From contig JAIEQJ010000020.1 in the NCBI GenBank assembly GCA_019747815.1, positions 1 through 64,000 on the forward strand: a DNA stretch of 64,000 bases. The letters run 5' to 3'. The notes under the pieces were generated by a model that was given only the letters and a program-made list of their open reading frames with translations, did not search any database and was not told where the DNA came from. Both the position numbers and the translations under genes were made by a program. This document shows positions 48,289 through 58,858 of the stretch, piece by piece; position 1 is the stretch's first letter, and each line of letters starts with the position of its first letter. Source of the DNA: Hyphomonadaceae bacterium (GTDB lineage: Bacteria; Pseudomonadota; Alphaproteobacteria; Rhizobiales; Hyphomicrobiaceae).

Positions 48289-49317
48289 TCAACCGCCTCG
48301 CCGTCCCAGGCGGCGCATGGCCGCAACCTGACGGCCATACTCGATCATGGGCACCGCCGGGGTTCCCCCCATGCGCGCCCCGGCCGGAACATCGTCCTTG
48401 GGATGCGCGCCGCCGGCAATCTGGGCGCCCGTCCCGATCTTGATATGGCCGACCGCGCCGGACTGTCCGCCCATCACGACAAAATCCCCGAGTTCTGTGG
48501 AGCCCGAGATGCCGGTCTGCCCGACAATCACGCAATGTCGGCCGATCACCACGTTGTGCCCGATCTGCACCAGATTATCAATTTTGGTGCCTTCCCCGAT
48601 GATCGTATCCTTAAGAGCACCCCGATCGACACAGCTATTGGCCCCGATCTCCACGTCATCCTGGATGATCACCCGCCCCACCTGCGGCACTTTGAGGTGC
48701 CCCTTGGGGCCCATCGCAAAGCCGAAACCATCCTGGCCGATCCTCACACCGGCATGCAGAATGACGCGATCGCCGACCAGCGCGTGCACGATGCTTGCCC
48801 CAGGACCGATGTAGCAGCCGCGGCCAACGGTCACGCGATAACCAATCACCGCGCCCGCGGCCACGATCGTGCCGCGCCCGATCTGGGCCTCCCGGCCGAT
48901 GACGGCGCCGGGCTCGATCCTGACGCCGTTCTCCAGACTGGCCGTGGGATGCACCGGAGGTTCTGCGCTGGTACCCATCGCCGCCTTTGGGGCGAGCGAG
49001 TCGGGATACAAATGCTGTAGGGCCAGGGCAAAGGACCGATAGGGGGCAGGCGACAAAACGACCATGGTGCCCTTGGGCACGCGGTCGGCAAACCCCGGCG
49101 CGACCAGGCACGCGGCAGCCCGGGTGGCCTGCAATTGGGGCAAATACTTCCGGTTGTCGAAGAAGGACAGGTCGCCCGCGCCGGCGTCGAGCAAGGGCTT
49201 CACATCATGGATCAACGCGTCTGGATCGGCGCCCTGCGCAAGCTGGGCACCCACCTTCTCCGCCAGAACCTGCAGACGGATCGGTGCGGCCCTTTCGAAG
49301 AACCCTGGATGCTCCAT
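48289..49317 (-). CDS. lpxD: UDP-3-O-acylglucosamine N-acyltransferase
   Basis: Adds the second, N-linked, 3-hydroxyacyl chain in lipid A synthesis. The 342 residues have the N-terminal uridine-binding domain ([18 protein letters not shown]) and a long hexapeptide-repeat helix with [23 protein letters not shown] and [19 protein letters not shown]; the active His is in this last stretch. ATG 49317 is chosen because AAGGTGG stands just before it; ATG 49335, six codons earlier, lies right after the hairpin and has no binding site. Confidence 0.95.
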   Translation of the reverse strand: MEHPGFFERAAPIRLQVLAEKVGAQLAQGADPDALIHDVKPLLDAGAGDLSFFDNRKYLPQLQATRAAACLVAPGFADRVPKGTMVVLSPAPYRSFALALQHLYPDSLAPKAAMGTSAEPPVHPTASLENGVRIEPGAVIGREAQIGRGTIVAAGAVIGYRVTVGRGCYIGPGASIVHALVGDRVILHAGVRIGQDGFGFAMGPKGHLKVPQVGRVIIQDDVEIGANSCVDRGALKDTIIGEGTKIDNLVQIGHNVVIGRHCVIVGQTGISGSTELGDFVVMGGQSGAVGHIKIGTGAQIAGGAHPKDDVPAGARMGGTPAVPMIEYGRQVAAMRRLGRRGG

Positions 49318-49337
49318 CAAGCCACCTTGAGACATGT

Positions 49338-49367
49338 AAAGGCCGCCGGGTTTTCGGCCCGACGGCC
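49338..49367 (-). terminator. Hairpin with short U-run between bamA and lpxD
   Basis: On the minus strand a 10-base stem (49358-49367 with 49341-49350, one G-U pair) encloses the loop CCGAAAA and is followed by TTTA. It sits 45 bases past the bamA stop and just before the lpxD start. The short U-run suggests a partial terminator or attenuator that would lower lpx transcription relative to bamA rather than end it. There is also the option of an RNA stability element. Confidence 0.5.
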
Positions 49368-49411
49368 CTGAATAGCACTTCGCGGACGGACTTGTCCCGA
49401 CCGGCGCGACC

Positions 49412-51772
49412 TTAGAACTTGGTCGACGCGCCGAACCGGATCAGTTGCTCATCGTCATACTTCTGCTTGAGGAAGGCCTTGGCGATGTCGAGGCGCAGCG
49501 GACCAAGCGGCGAGTTCCACAGGATGCTGGCACCGGCTGACGCACGAACCGACGCATCGTCGGCGAGGCAGACCCGTTGGCCACCGATATTGCAGTTGGC
49601 GTTCAGCGCCTTGGCCCCTTCGCCGGCCCCGAACAACGAGCCGGCATCGACGAAGAACGCGCCGCTCATGCCAAGCTCCTCCGAGATGAAGGGCAGCGGG
49701 AAGCGCACCTCAGCCGTGGTCGACCAATATGTCGAGCCACCCAGGGCATCGCCGGTGAGCAGATCGCGCGGCCCGAAACCGGCCCGGTTGAAGCCGCGAA
49801 CCGTCTCGCCGCCCTTGTAGAAGAGGTCGAGCAGGCGTACGTCCTCGCCGCCCCATCCCTGAATGTGACCGGCCATCGCGCGTCCAACCAGGGTGATCTT
49901 TTCGGTGATGGGGTAGTAGAGGCGCGCCTCGCCCTGCACGCGGACGTACTGCACGTCGCCGCCCAGACCCGCCAAGTCCGAACCGAGCTGGAAGTAGACA
50001 CCCTTGTTCGGATTCTTGGGATGATTGCGCGCGTCGTAAACGAGGCTGGTTCCCCAGGACGAGGTCCAGTACTGACCCTGCGCCTGCTTGATCGCCCATG
50101 ACGCGGTGTCGCGCACGTCCGAAATCTCGTTGTTGGAGAGGGTGTAGTTGTTGGTCAACCACAGGTTCTCCGACAGCGGGAAGCCGAGGCGCACCGAGCC
50201 GCCGGTGGTCCGCGACACGAACGACTGGGTCGAGGAGAGATCCACCGTCTTGTGGAAGATATCGAAGCCGGCCGACAGGTTACGATCCAGGAAGCGCGGC
50301 TCGGTGAAGCTCAAATCAACCTGCAAACGCTCCGCCGAGCCCGCGAGCCTCAGGCGCAGGAACTGGCCCTTCCCCAGCAGATTGCGCTCGGTGATGCTGA
50401 CATCGCCGATCACGCCCTCGCTGGTGGAGTAGCCCGCGCCGAAGGACAACTCACCGGTCGACTGCTCGACAAGATCAACATCGAGAACGACCCGGTCCGC
50501 CGCGCTTCCAGGCCGGCGCTTGATGTCTACGCTCTTGAAGAAGCCCAGCGCCTGCAAGCGCTTCTTCGCCTTGTCGACCAGCAGCGGATTGTAGGCATCG
50601 CCTTCAGCCAGGCGGAACTCCCGGCGGATGACATAATCGTGGGTGCGCAGATTGCCATTGACGTTGATGCGCTCGATGTAGATGCGCGGTCCCTGGTCGA
50701 TCACATACGTCACGTTGATCGAGCGCGTGCCAGGCTCGCGGACTGCGCGCGGGCGCACGCGGGCGAAAGCAAAACCCTGCTCGGACACCGCCAGTGTCAG
50801 ACGCTCGATGGTTCTGTCCATCGCCGACTGATCGTACGTCGCCCCCGGCGTCGTGAGCAGGTCGCCGCGCAGGGCCTGCGCATTGACGTTGGCCAGGGCC
50901 GATTCGATATCGACCTTGCCGAAGGTGAACAGCTCGCCTTCATCGACCACGAAGGTCACATTGAAGCCCGAGCCGTCACGCGCGAGCTCAGCACCCGCCG
51001 AAACGATGCGCACATCGGCATAGCCGTTCTTCAGATAGTATTGCCGCATCAGCTCGCGGTCGAGCGACAGGCGATCGGGATCGTAGACGTTGGTGCCCTT
51101 GAGGAAGTCGAACCATCCCGACTGCGTGGTCGTGATGATGTCCCTGAGCTGGGAGTCCGAGTAGGCCTTGTTGCCGATAATGTTGATGGCCTGGACCTTA
51201 GTTGCCGCCCCCTCGGTGATCTCGAAGACGACATTCACGCGGTTGCTGTCGAGATCGATGATCTTCGGCTCAACCGACGCGGCAAACCGGCCTTGCCGCC
51301 GATAGACATCCAAAATGCGCTGCACGTCCGCCTGAGCTTTGGCGCGCGTGAAGATCGAGCGCGGCTTGAGCTGCACCTCGTTGGTCAGCGTTGCCTTATC
51401 GACCTCCCTGTTGCCCTCGAAGGCGACCTGGTTCACGACCGGGTTTTCAACGACCGTAATGACGACGCCGGCCCCCTCCCGATCGATGCGCACGTCGGCG
51501 AAGAGGCCGGTGGCAAACAGCGAACGGATTGATTGGTCGACCTTGCCGGCATCGTAGGGATCACCGATGCTGAACCTCAGGTACGTGCGGACAGTCTCGG
51601 GCTCCACGCGCCGATTCCCGACCACACGGATATCTCGAATGACGCCGCTTTGAGCTTCGGCGAGACGCGCTGAATACACCACCGGCTCCACAACGGTCAG
51701 CGCACAGAACGCAACCATTGCAGCCACGACGAAGTGCCAGCCCCCCGACTTGCACACCCAATGTTTTGGCAT
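49412..51772 (-). CDS. bamA: Outer membrane protein assembly factor BamA
   Basis: The central pore of the BAM machine, which inserts beta-barrel proteins into the outer membrane. The 786-residue protein has a signal peptide (about residues 1-41), five POTRA domains (the first beginning IRDIRVVGNRRVEPETVRTY, others marked by INIIGNKAY and RINVNGNLRT), and a 16-strand barrel from about residue 430. The VRGF motif of loop 6 is visible in GGETVRGFNRAGFG, and the chain ends in Phe, the barrel signal. A 368-base gap before it in the direction of transcription may hold its promoter. Confidence 0.97.
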   Translation of the reverse strand: MPKHWVCKSGGWHFVVAAMVAFCALTVVEPVVYSARLAEAQSGVIRDIRVVGNRRVEPETVRTYLRFSIGDPYDAGKVDQSIRSLFATGLFADVRIDREGAGVVITVVENPVVNQVAFEGNREVDKATLTNEVQLKPRSIFTRAKAQADVQRILDVYRRQGRFAASVEPKIIDLDSNRVNVVFEITEGAATKVQAINIIGNKAYSDSQLRDIITTTQSGWFDFLKGTNVYDPDRLSLDRELMRQYYLKNGYADVRIVSAGAELARDGSGFNVTFVVDEGELFTFGKVDIESALANVNAQALRGDLLTTPGATYDQSAMDRTIERLTLAVSEQGFAFARVRPRAVREPGTRSINVTYVIDQGPRIYIERINVNGNLRTHDYVIRREFRLAEGDAYNPLLVDKAKKRLQALGFFKSVDIKRRPGSAADRVVLDVDLVEQSTGELSFGAGYSTSEGVIGDVSITERNLLGKGQFLRLRLAGSAERLQVDLSFTEPRFLDRNLSAGFDIFHKTVDLSSTQSFVSRTTGGSVRLGFPLSENLWLTNNYTLSNNEISDVRDTASWAIKQAQGQYWTSSWGTSLVYDARNHPKNPNKGVYFQLGSDLAGLGGDVQYVRVQGEARLYYPITEKITLVGRAMAGHIQGWGGEDVRLLDLFYKGGETVRGFNRAGFGPRDLLTGDALGGSTYWSTTAEVRFPLPFISEELGMSGAFFVDAGSLFGAGEGAKALNANCNIGGQRVCLADDASVRASAGASILWNSPLGPLRLDIAKAFLKQKYDDEQLIRFGASTKF

Positions 51773-52140
51773 TCTTCCCGTCTGCCTTTCGGTTCGCCGA
51801 TCCCCCTCTGCACCCTATCCGTCGACGTCGGATGGGCACTTCCGCAACGCCTCAGCCGGTTATGACCCGGCACAAATTCCCCTCGTCTCCAGGCCAACCG
51901 GGCCGAAGCATCATACGCGGTACAACTTGTTTAGCCGTTTGGTAACCACATTGGGAAGTGGCAATATTACGCCAGGGGCCCAGTAAAATAAGGGCTGCCA
52001 CAATGATATCTGATTCCCGCCTTGTCCACGCGCACGAGGCCGGTTGCCGGCCGAATATGGCCTTCGACACGGCAACCCAGCGGCCATCCCGGCCCTCAGC
52101 GGGGACGCTTGCAGCGGCCACCTACGGCGGATCCTTGGAG
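51773..52140. other. 368-base gap between rseP and bamA
   Basis: No gene is supported. The centre (about 51930-51990) is AT-richer than its surroundings and is the likeliest place for a bamA promoter on the minus strand; I could not fix -35 and -10 boxes. A small hairpin at 52038-52052 (GGCCGG, TTG, CCGGCC) stands about 90 bases past the rseP stop and could end or pause transcription, but it has no T-run. Confidence 0.45.
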
Positions 52141-53286
52141 CTAGCCGATGCCCATCCACCGCAGCGGGATGAAGCGATCCTGGTAGGTGGTATAGACCAG
52201 CAATAGAAGGACAATGGCCAGCCCGATGCGGAAACCGACCTCCTGCGCCCGCTCGCTCAGCGGCCGTCCGCGAACAGCCTCGATGGCGTAGAACATAAGG
52301 TGGCCGCCATCGAGCAGCGGAATGGGAAACAGATTGATCAGGCCGATGCTCACGGACAGCACGGCCGTGAGGTTGATCAGCGCCAGGAAGCCAAGGCTCG
52401 CCACCTGACCTGAGATGTCGGCGATTCTCAGCGCGCCGCCGAGCTGGTCGCCCGATTCCCGCAGGCTGAGCACACCGTAAAGGTAGCCGAGGGTGCGTGC
52501 GACGATGAAATAGCTCTCCTTGACCGCCAGCCCCAACGCCTCCACCGGTCCATAGTGCTTGAATTGCCATTCCTGCTGGGTGGCGTTGCGCTTGATGCCG
52601 ATCACGCCGACCTTCAGCTTGTTGCCGAATCGGTCGGAAATCTCGCGCCGTTCGGGCGTGGCCTTGATGTTCAGCATCAGCCCGCCCCGATCCACCTCGA
52701 AGGTCAGCTCCTGATCGGCGCTGCCGCTGACGATGCGCTGCATGTCGGCAAACGCCTCGATCTTCTGCCCATCGATGCCGACAATGATGTCGCCTGCCTT
52801 GAAGCCCGCCCGGGCAGCCGCGCCGTCGGGCACCAGCTCATCGACCCGCGGCGCGGTCACGTTCACGCCGACAAAGGTGAACGTAACGGCAAAGATCAGG
52901 ATTGCCAGCAGGAAATTGGCGATCGGGCCTGCCGCCACGATGGCCGCACGCGCGGCCAGGGGCTTGGTCTGGAAGGCGCCTGCCTGTTCCGCCGGCGACA
53001 TGCGCTGCAGCGCCTCGCGCGAGGGCGCGCTGGCCGCATTGTCGTCGTCCAGGAACTTGACGTAGCCGCCCAGCGGGATCCAGGCCAGCCGCCAGCGCGT
53101 GCCGTAGCGGTCGTTGAAGCCGAAAATCTCCTTGCCGAACCCGATCGAGAACGTTTTGACGCGCACGCCGCACCAACGCGCCACCAGGAAATGCCCCAGC
53201 TCGTGCACGAATATGACAACCGTCAGCACGAACAGGAAGGCGAGCGGCTTCAGGATAAACGTCGGCAAAACGTCCATTTTCGGCAT
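52141..53286 (-). CDS. rseP: RIP metalloprotease RseP
   Basis: An inner-membrane site-2 protease that cleaves anti-sigma factors within the membrane during envelope stress. The 381-residue protein shows HELGH in IFVHELGHFLVARWCG near residue 20, a periplasmic PDZ domain (DGAAARAGFKAGDIIVGIDG), and the third conserved motif INLFPIPLLDGGHLMFY. AGGAGG stands right before ATG 53286. Between dxr and bamA, as is usual in proteobacteria. Confidence 0.97.
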   Translation of the reverse strand: MPKMDVLPTFILKPLAFLFVLTVVIFVHELGHFLVARWCGVRVKTFSIGFGKEIFGFNDRYGTRWRLAWIPLGGYVKFLDDDNAASAPSREALQRMSPAEQAGAFQTKPLAARAAIVAAGPIANFLLAILIFAVTFTFVGVNVTAPRVDELVPDGAAARAGFKAGDIIVGIDGQKIEAFADMQRIVSGSADQELTFEVDRGGLMLNIKATPERREISDRFGNKLKVGVIGIKRNATQQEWQFKHYGPVEALGLAVKESYFIVARTLGYLYGVLSLRESGDQLGGALRIADISGQVASLGFLALINLTAVLSVSIGLINLFPIPLLDGGHLMFYAIEAVRGRPLSERAQEVGFRIGLAIVLLLLVYTTYQDRFIPLRWMGIG

Positions 53287-53355
53287 TGCCTCCTGCAACA
53301 CTATGCTTAACCGGCCACCGCGGCCCCTCGGGATTTGGACGATATCAGATCGAGA

Positions 53356-54600
53356 TCAGATCCAGGCGCGACCATTAAGCAAGAACAGCGCCAATTCGCG
53401 GGCCGCCGCGTCCGTGGCAAGCACCCCGCCCAAGTCTCCCGCCTCAGCCAGGAGCCCGCGTCCGTCCGCCATCTCGAGCGTCTCAGCTACAAGCTGGGGG
53501 ATATGAAGGAACTTTAGCCGGCCGGTCAAGAAGGCCTCCACCGCCACCTCATTGGCCGCATTGAGAACGGCCGGCGCCATCCCGCCATTGGCCAGGGCCT
53601 GGCGCGCGAGGCCGAGGGCCTTGAAACGCGCCTCATCGGGCCGCTCGAAGGTAAACTGGCCGATCTCCGTCAGGTCCAGCCGCTTGGTCGGCGTCGCCAT
53701 GCGCATCGGCCAGGCCAAGCTGATGGCGATGGGCGTGCGCATATCGGGGCAGGCCAGCTGTGCCAGCATCGAGCCGTCGCGGTAGGCCACCAGGGCGTGG
53801 ATGATCTGCTGGGGGTGCACCACCACGTCGAGCTGGTCGGCCCGCACGGGGAACAGATGATAGGCCTCGATCAGCTCGAGCCCCTTGTTCATCAGCGTGG
53901 CGGAATCGATGGTGATCTTGCGCCCCATCGACCAGTTGGGATGCTGCAGCGCCTGCTCGGGCGTAACGCGCTCGAGCTGCGCGAGGCTCCAGGTGCGGAA
54001 CGGACCACCCGAGCCGGTCAGCACGATGCGCTCGAAGGCTTCGGGATCGGCCCCGGCCAGCACCTGGAAAACGGCGGAATGCTCCGAGTCGACGGGCATC
54101 AACTCGGTCCCCGCGCCATGCACCGCCTGCATGAAAATCTTCCCCGCACACACCAGGCATTCCTTGTTGGCGAGCGCGACGCGGCGGCCCTGCGATACGG
54201 CGGCCAGCGTCGGCCGCAGGCCTGCCGCGCCGATGATGCCAGCCATGACGCAGTCGGCCGGCCGGCTCGCGGCGTCGATGAGCGCGGCAGCGCCGGCCGC
54301 CGCCTCGATGCCGGTGCCGGCGAGATGGTCCTTCAGCTCGGCGTATCGGCTCTCATCGGCAAGGACGGCGAGTTGGGCCCGGTGGAGCAGGGCCAATTCC
54401 GCAAGCCCCTTGGCATCGCGGTTGGCGGACAAGGCCACGACCTCGAACAGGTGCGGATTGCGGCCGATGAGATCCAGCGTGCTCTTGCCCACGGACCCCG
54501 TCGCGCCGAGCACCGTGATGCGCCTTCGGCCGGGCCCCGCCAGAGGCGCAGGCCCCGCCGGCCGAGCGGCCGGCGCCACCTGTCTCATCTTCGCATTCAT
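53356..54600 (-). CDS. dxr: 1-deoxy-D-xylulose 5-phosphate reductoisomerase
   Basis: Second enzyme of the MEP isoprenoid pathway, supplying precursors for UppS. The protein (about 414 residues) has the NADPH site TVLGATGSVGKSTLDLI, the metal/substrate blocks PVDSEHSAVFQ, MGRKITIDSATLMNKGLE and VVHPQQIIHALV. The start is uncertain: ATG 54600 gives a Pro/Ala-rich lead of 26 residues before the conserved part, and ATG 54588 is also possible. About 25 bases follow the cdsA stop. Confidence 0.96.
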   Translation of the reverse strand: MNAKMRQVAPAARPAGPAPLAGPGRRRITVLGATGSVGKSTLDLIGRNPHLFEVVALSANRDAKGLAELALLHRAQLAVLADESRYAELKDHLAGTGIEAAAGAAALIDAASRPADCVMAGIIGAAGLRPTLAAVSQGRRVALANKECLVCAGKIFMQAVHGAGTELMPVDSEHSAVFQVLAGADPEAFERIVLTGSGGPFRTWSLAQLERVTPEQALQHPNWSMGRKITIDSATLMNKGLELIEAYHLFPVRADQLDVVVHPQQIIHALVAYRDGSMLAQLACPDMRTPIAISLAWPMRMATPTKRLDLTEIGQFTFERPDEARFKALGLARQALANGGMAPAVLNAANEVAVEAFLTGRLKFLHIPQLVAETLEMADGRGLLAEAGDLGGVLATDAAARELALFLLNGRAWI

Positions 54601-54625
54601 CTGCGGCACAGGTGCGCCTCCAGAC

Positions 54626-55498
54626 CTACGACCCGAACAGCAGGGCCCTTGCGGGGGAATGAACATCGATGGCGATCGCGGCGATCGCGACCGCAGCGGC
54701 GGCTGCCACGAGACCATCCACACGATCCATCACACCGCCATGACCGGGAATGATCGTGCCGCTGTCCTTGACACCGAAGCGACGCTTCAGCGCCGATTCC
54801 GCGAGGTCGCCGCCCTGCGCCACCAAGGCCAGGACGGCGCCTGTGGCTGCCAGCCTCGCCACGGATGCGCCGGGGATCGCAAACCAGAAGAGCGAGCCGA
54901 CGACCGCGCTTGCCAGCACCGCGCCGATCAGGCCTGCCCAGGTCTTGTTGGGCGAGACCGCCGGCCACAGCTTGGCGCCACCCAGCAACCGCCCGGCGAC
55001 GAAGCCGGCCGTGTCGGCGGCCACCACCACGGCGACCAGATATACGACCGCCAGCAGGCCAAGCGAAACGTCTGATCTCAGCCAAATCAGAGCCACCGCC
55101 GGCAAGCCGGCATAAAGCACGCCGAGCGCCGAGAAAATGCTGTTGCGACCGAGGCTCAGCAGCGTTGCCAGGATAGCCCCGATCGGCAGGGCCAGCAAAC
55201 CCAGGCCAACGTACCCGATCGCCGCCAGCAAGCCTGCGAGCACCACCGTGACGACCTGCACGGCCAAAACCGTGCCCGCCTCGGCGCCCTGCACCAGGCG
55301 GCCCCACTCCCAGCTCACAACCAATGCCGCCAGCACAACCAGGACGGCAAACGGCATCACGCCGGCCAGGGTGAAGGCCAATGCCACCGCGCCCATCGCC
55401 AGGCCGGCCGTGAGCCGCAGCGGAAAATCGCTGCCAAGCCGCGCCGTCCAGCCGCGCTCAGCGCCATTGTCCTGCCCGGAATAATCGTGCTCGCTCAT
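54626..55498 (-). CDS. cdsA: Phosphatidate cytidylyltransferase
   Basis: Makes CDP-diacylglycerol from phosphatidic acid and CTP, the entry to phospholipid synthesis. The 290-residue protein has eight or so membrane helices and the C-terminal signature SALKRRFGVKDSGTIIPGHGG followed by VMDRVDG. ATG 55498 with GAAGAG upstream is preferred. A TTG at 55525 that overlaps the uppS stop would add nine residues and would couple the two genes. Confidence 0.95.
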   Translation of the reverse strand: MSEHDYSGQDNGAERGWTARLGSDFPLRLTAGLAMGAVALAFTLAGVMPFAVLVVLAALVVSWEWGRLVQGAEAGTVLAVQVVTVVLAGLLAAIGYVGLGLLALPIGAILATLLSLGRNSIFSALGVLYAGLPAVALIWLRSDVSLGLLAVVYLVAVVVAADTAGFVAGRLLGGAKLWPAVSPNKTWAGLIGAVLASAVVGSLFWFAIPGASVARLAATGAVLALVAQGGDLAESALKRRFGVKDSGTIIPGHGGVMDRVDGLVAAAAAVAIAAIAIDVHSPARALLFGS

Positions 55499-55521
55499 GT
55501 GCTCTTCGATCTGTTCCGGCT

Positions 55522-56274
55522 TCAACCGGTCGACCGTGCGACGATGCCGCCGAACCTGCGATCACGGCGACGGAACTCGTCGATGGCCTGCTGCAGAAGC
55601 TCGCGTCCGAAATCGGGCCAGCAGGCTTCCAGAAACACGAACTCTGTGTAGGCGGACTGCCACAGGAGAAAGTTGGACAGCCGCAGCTCTCCGCTGGTGC
55701 GGATCAGCAAGTCGGGATCGGGCACCCCCTGGGTGTCAAGTGCGGCCGACAAGGCCTCGGGGGTTATCTCCTCGGTCCTGATCGCTCCTTGCATGGCACG
55801 CTCGGCGAGGCACCGGGCCGCCCGGGCGATTTCCGCGCGCGAACCGTAGTTGAAGGCGATGACGAGGTCGAGCGCCGTGTTGGCGCTTGTCAGCCTTACG
55901 GCCTCGTCGATCATGCCAAGCAGATCGGCGTCCACCCCGGTCCGCTCGCCGATCACACGCACACGCACATTGTTCTCGTGCAGCTCAGCCAGATCGCGGC
56001 GGATGAAGCGCTTCATGAGACCCATCAGGTCGTCGACTTCGCTGGCCGGCCGCGCCCAGTTCTCGGAGGAGAAGCTGAAGATCGTGAGATACTGGACGCC
56101 GATCTCCATGGCCGCCCGAACGGTCCGGCGCACGGCTTCGACACCCATGCGGTGGCCTGCCGAGCGCGGCAGCCCGCGGCTTTGCGCCCAGCGGCCATTG
56201 CCATCCATGATGATGGCCACATGCCGCGGGGTTGGCGCCTGCGTCTGCGTCCAGACGGCGGTGTGCTCGTTCAT
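55522..56274 (-). CDS. uppS: Undecaprenyl diphosphate synthase
   Basis: Builds the C55 lipid carrier for peptidoglycan and other wall polymers from isopentenyl diphosphate. The 250-residue cis-prenyltransferase shows [17 protein letters not shown] with the catalytic Asp, the SSENWARP loop, and the C-terminal [15 protein letters not shown] and [18 protein letters not shown] precedes ATG 56274. Confidence 0.97.
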   Translation of the reverse strand: MNEHTAVWTQTQAPTPRHVAIIMDGNGRWAQSRGLPRSAGHRMGVEAVRRTVRAAMEIGVQYLTIFSFSSENWARPASEVDDLMGLMKRFIRRDLAELHENNVRVRVIGERTGVDADLLGMIDEAVRLTSANTALDLVIAFNYGSRAEIARAARCLAERAMQGAIRTEEITPEALSAALDTQGVPDPDLLIRTSGELRLSNFLLWQSAYTEFVFLEACWPDFGRELLQQAIDEFRRRDRRFGGIVARSTG

Positions 56275-56355
56275 GACCTGCTTGTCTCGTGTCGGCGACA
56301 AGAACCGCCTCCGAAGCGCGCGCACGGCGTGGATCTGGCAAGGACCATCACGTGC

Positions 56356-56919
56356 TCATACCTGCTTGATCTCGGCTTCCTTGGCGATGAGCGCCTGATC
56401 GATTTCCTTGATCAGCCGGTCGGTCAGCTCCTGCACCTTGCTGGAATTCTTGTGGTGCTCATCCTCGCTCATCTGCCCGTCCTTATCGAGCTTCTTGAGC
56501 AGCTCCATACCCTCCCGGCGCACATTGCGCACGGCCACCCGCGCGTGCTCGGTATACTTGTGGGCCACTTTGACAAGCTCCTGGCGCCGTTCCGCATTCA
56601 AGGCCGGAATGGGCAGGCGGATCAAGGCGCCGTCGATCACCGGATTGAGGCCGAGGTTGGCCTCCCGGATCGCCTTCTCGACCGCCGTCACCTGCCCCTT
56701 GTCCCAGACCTGAACCGAGATGGTACGGGCGTCCGGCGTGGACACCGTCGCCACCTGATTGATGGGCATGCGCGCGCCGTAGATATTGACCATGACCGGG
56801 TCCAGCAGATGAATGCTGGCCCGCCCCGTCCGCAGCCCGCCGAACTCCTTCTTGAGCGTTTCGATGGCGCCCCGCATGCGGCGCTCGAGCTCCTTCAAGT
56901 CGAATTTGCCGGCGGCCAT
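56356..56919 (-). CDS. frr: Ribosome recycling factor
   Basis: Splits post-termination ribosomes together with EF-G. The 187 residues fit the family in full: helical domain start [34 protein letters not shown]-like, the domain-II beta part [20 protein letters not shown], and the closing [12 protein letters not shown]-type helix. Its place between pyrH and uppS is the standard proteobacterial order. Confidence 0.97.
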   Translation of the reverse strand: MAAGKFDLKELERRMRGAIETLKKEFGGLRTGRASIHLLDPVMVNIYGARMPINQVATVSTPDARTISVQVWDKGQVTAVEKAIREANLGLNPVIDGALIRLPIPALNAERRQELVKVAHKYTEHARVAVRNVRREGMELLKKLDKDGQMSEDEHHKNSSKVQELTDRLIKEIDQALIAKEAEIKQV

Positions 56920-57018
56920 GGCCTGTCTCCCTTAGCTGCGGATGCCTGAGCGGATCTCCTCGTGAGCCGTTGCGGGCCGGCGGCCGGCTGGCGCGCCGGA
57001 CAGCCCGCCTGTTCCTCG

Positions 57019-57753
57019 CTAAGGCCGCCCCTCGATCACCGTCGCCAGCGCCTCACCCCGCAGGACCTTCAGAAGATTACCCGGTTCTTCAATGGAAAAC
57101 ACAATTACTGGAAGAGCATTGTCGCGGGCAAGCGCAATAGCCGCGCCGTCCATCACCTTGAGGTCCCGGGCCAACACCTCGCCGTAGGTCAGCCGGTCAT
57201 ACCTCTTCGCCTTGGGGTTCTTGCGGGGATCGTCCGAATAGACACCGTCGACCTGCGTCGCCTTGGCCAGCGCCTGACAGTTCATCTCGATCGCCCGCAG
57301 CGCCGCCGTGGTATCCGTCGTGAAGAACGGGTTGCCCGTACCGGCGGCGAAGATCACGATGCGCCCGCTTTCCAGGTGATGCAGCGCCTTGGACCGCACG
57401 AATGCCTCGCACACCGTGGGCATGGGTATGGCCGAGAGCACGCGCGCCTGGACCTCCAGCCGTTCCAGGCCGTTTTGCAGCGCCAGCGCGTTCATGACCG
57501 TCGCCAGCATGCCCATGTAGTCGGCCGTGGCACGATCCATGCCGTCGGCAGCCCCGGACAAGCCGCGGAAGATGTTGCCACCCCCCACAACGACGGCGAT
57601 CTCCGCGCCGGCATCGCTGGCTTCCTTGATTTCGCGGCAGAGGCGCATGACGACATCGACGTCGATGCCGTAGCCGGCCTTGCCCACCAGCGCCTCGCCG
57701 GAGAGCTTGAGGAGGAGTCGCTTGTAACGCAAGGCGGGCGACGCGCCGCTCAT
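57019..57753 (-). CDS. pyrH: UMP kinase
   Basis: Phosphorylates UMP to UDP in pyrimidine synthesis. The 244-residue amino-acid-kinase-fold protein starts with [14 protein letters not shown] and shows [27 protein letters not shown] and [19 protein letters not shown] 57753 has GGAGGGC upstream; an in-frame ATG 17 codons earlier lacks similarity. It is about 100 bases after the tsf stop. Confidence 0.97.
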   Translation of the reverse strand: MSGASPALRYKRLLLKLSGEALVGKAGYGIDVDVVMRLCREIKEASDAGAEIAVVVGGGNIFRGLSGAADGMDRATADYMGMLATVMNALALQNGLERLEVQARVLSAIPMPTVCEAFVRSKALHHLESGRIVIFAAGTGNPFFTTDTTAALRAIEMNCQALAKATQVDGVYSDDPRKNPKAKRYDRLTYGEVLARDLKVMDGAAIALARDNALPVIVFSIEEPGNLLKVLRGEALATVIEGRP

Positions 57754-57850
57754 CTCTGCAGCCCTCCGTTTGCCGACGCAGCTTATGCCGACTGCCGCTT
57801 GCAACGCAAACGGCAGCCCGGCTTAGAGCCATTCGAAACCGACAGGCGGC

Positions 57851-58789
57851 TCAGCGCTTGCCAACGGCGGCAGCGACCTCGGCCGCGAAGTCCCCATCCT
57901 TCTTGTCGATACCCTCGCCCAGGGCATAGCGGACGAACTTGGCGACCTTGATGGGCGCGCCCGCCGTCTTCTCGGCATCCTTCAGCACCTGCTCCACGGT
58001 GGCCTTGCCGTCGCCGCCGGCGCCCCAGAAGGTCTGCTTCAGGAGCACCACCTGCTGGTAGAACTCCTTGCGCAGCCGGCCCTCCACCATCTTGGCGATG
58101 ATGTCTGCGTCCTTGCCGGAGGCCTTCGCCTGCTCGGTGTAGACGGCGCGCTCGCGCTCGATGAGGGCCGGGTCGAGCTGCTCGGCGCTCACGGCGGCGG
58201 GGCTCGCCGCGGCGATGTGCATCGCAAGCTGGCGGCCGAGGGTGGCGAGGGTCGCCTTGTCGCCCTTGCTCTCCAGCGCCACGAGCACGCCGATCTTGCC
58301 GAGGCCGTCGGCGGCCTTGTTGTGCACGTACTCGGTCACGACGCCGTGCTCGACGGAGGCCACCTCCGTGCGCCGCACGCTCATGTTCTCGCCGATGGTC
58401 GCCACCATCTCCTTGACGTGGCCCTCCACAGACGTGCTCTTGCCCGGGAAGGGCAGCGCCAGCAGCTTGGCCAGGTCGCCCTTGGCCTGAGGCGCCAGCG
58501 ACGTGATGGCGCGCACCATGTCCTGGAACTGCGGGTTGCGCGCGACGAAATCGGTCTCCGAGTTGACCTCGACGATGGCGCCAGTCCCGTCCTTGGCGGT
58601 GAGCCCGATGAGACCCTCGGCCGCCACGCGGTCGGCCTTCTTGGCGGCCTTGGACAGGCCCTTCTTGCGCAGCCAGTCGACGGCCTCTTCCATGTTGCCG
58701 TTGGTTTCGGTCAGCGCCGTCTTGCAGTCCATCATGCCGGCGCCGGTCTTGTCGCGCAGGGCCTTCACCATGCTCGCGGTGACTGTCAT
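57851..58789 (-). CDS. tsf: Elongation factor Ts
   Basis: Nucleotide exchange factor for EF-Tu. The 312-residue protein has the N-terminal UBA-like domain (VKALRDKTGAGMMDCKTALTE), the core TDFVARNPQF, and a C-terminal dimerisation region. It follows rpsB by about 70 bases; the two are cotranscribed in most bacteria. Confidence 0.98.
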   Translation of the reverse strand: MTVTASMVKALRDKTGAGMMDCKTALTETNGNMEEAVDWLRKKGLSKAAKKADRVAAEGLIGLTAKDGTGAIVEVNSETDFVARNPQFQDMVRAITSLAPQAKGDLAKLLALPFPGKSTSVEGHVKEMVATIGENMSVRRTEVASVEHGVVTEYVHNKAADGLGKIGVLVALESKGDKATLATLGRQLAMHIAAASPAAVSAEQLDPALIERERAVYTEQAKASGKDADIIAKMVEGRLRKEFYQQVVLLKQTFWGAGGDGKATVEQVLKDAEKTAGAPIKVAKFVRYALGEGIDKKDGDFAAEVAAAVGKR

Positions 58790-58858
58790 CAGAAAACCTC
58801 GTGTGTAGCCGCTGGCTCCGACCTTAGCGGGGCCCTACGGCAGACATTGGACGCAGCC

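Noticed and set aside
50252-51532. Plus-strand frame of 426 codons opposite bamA
   Set aside because: Antisense to BamA POTRA and barrel regions; no start signal or domain.
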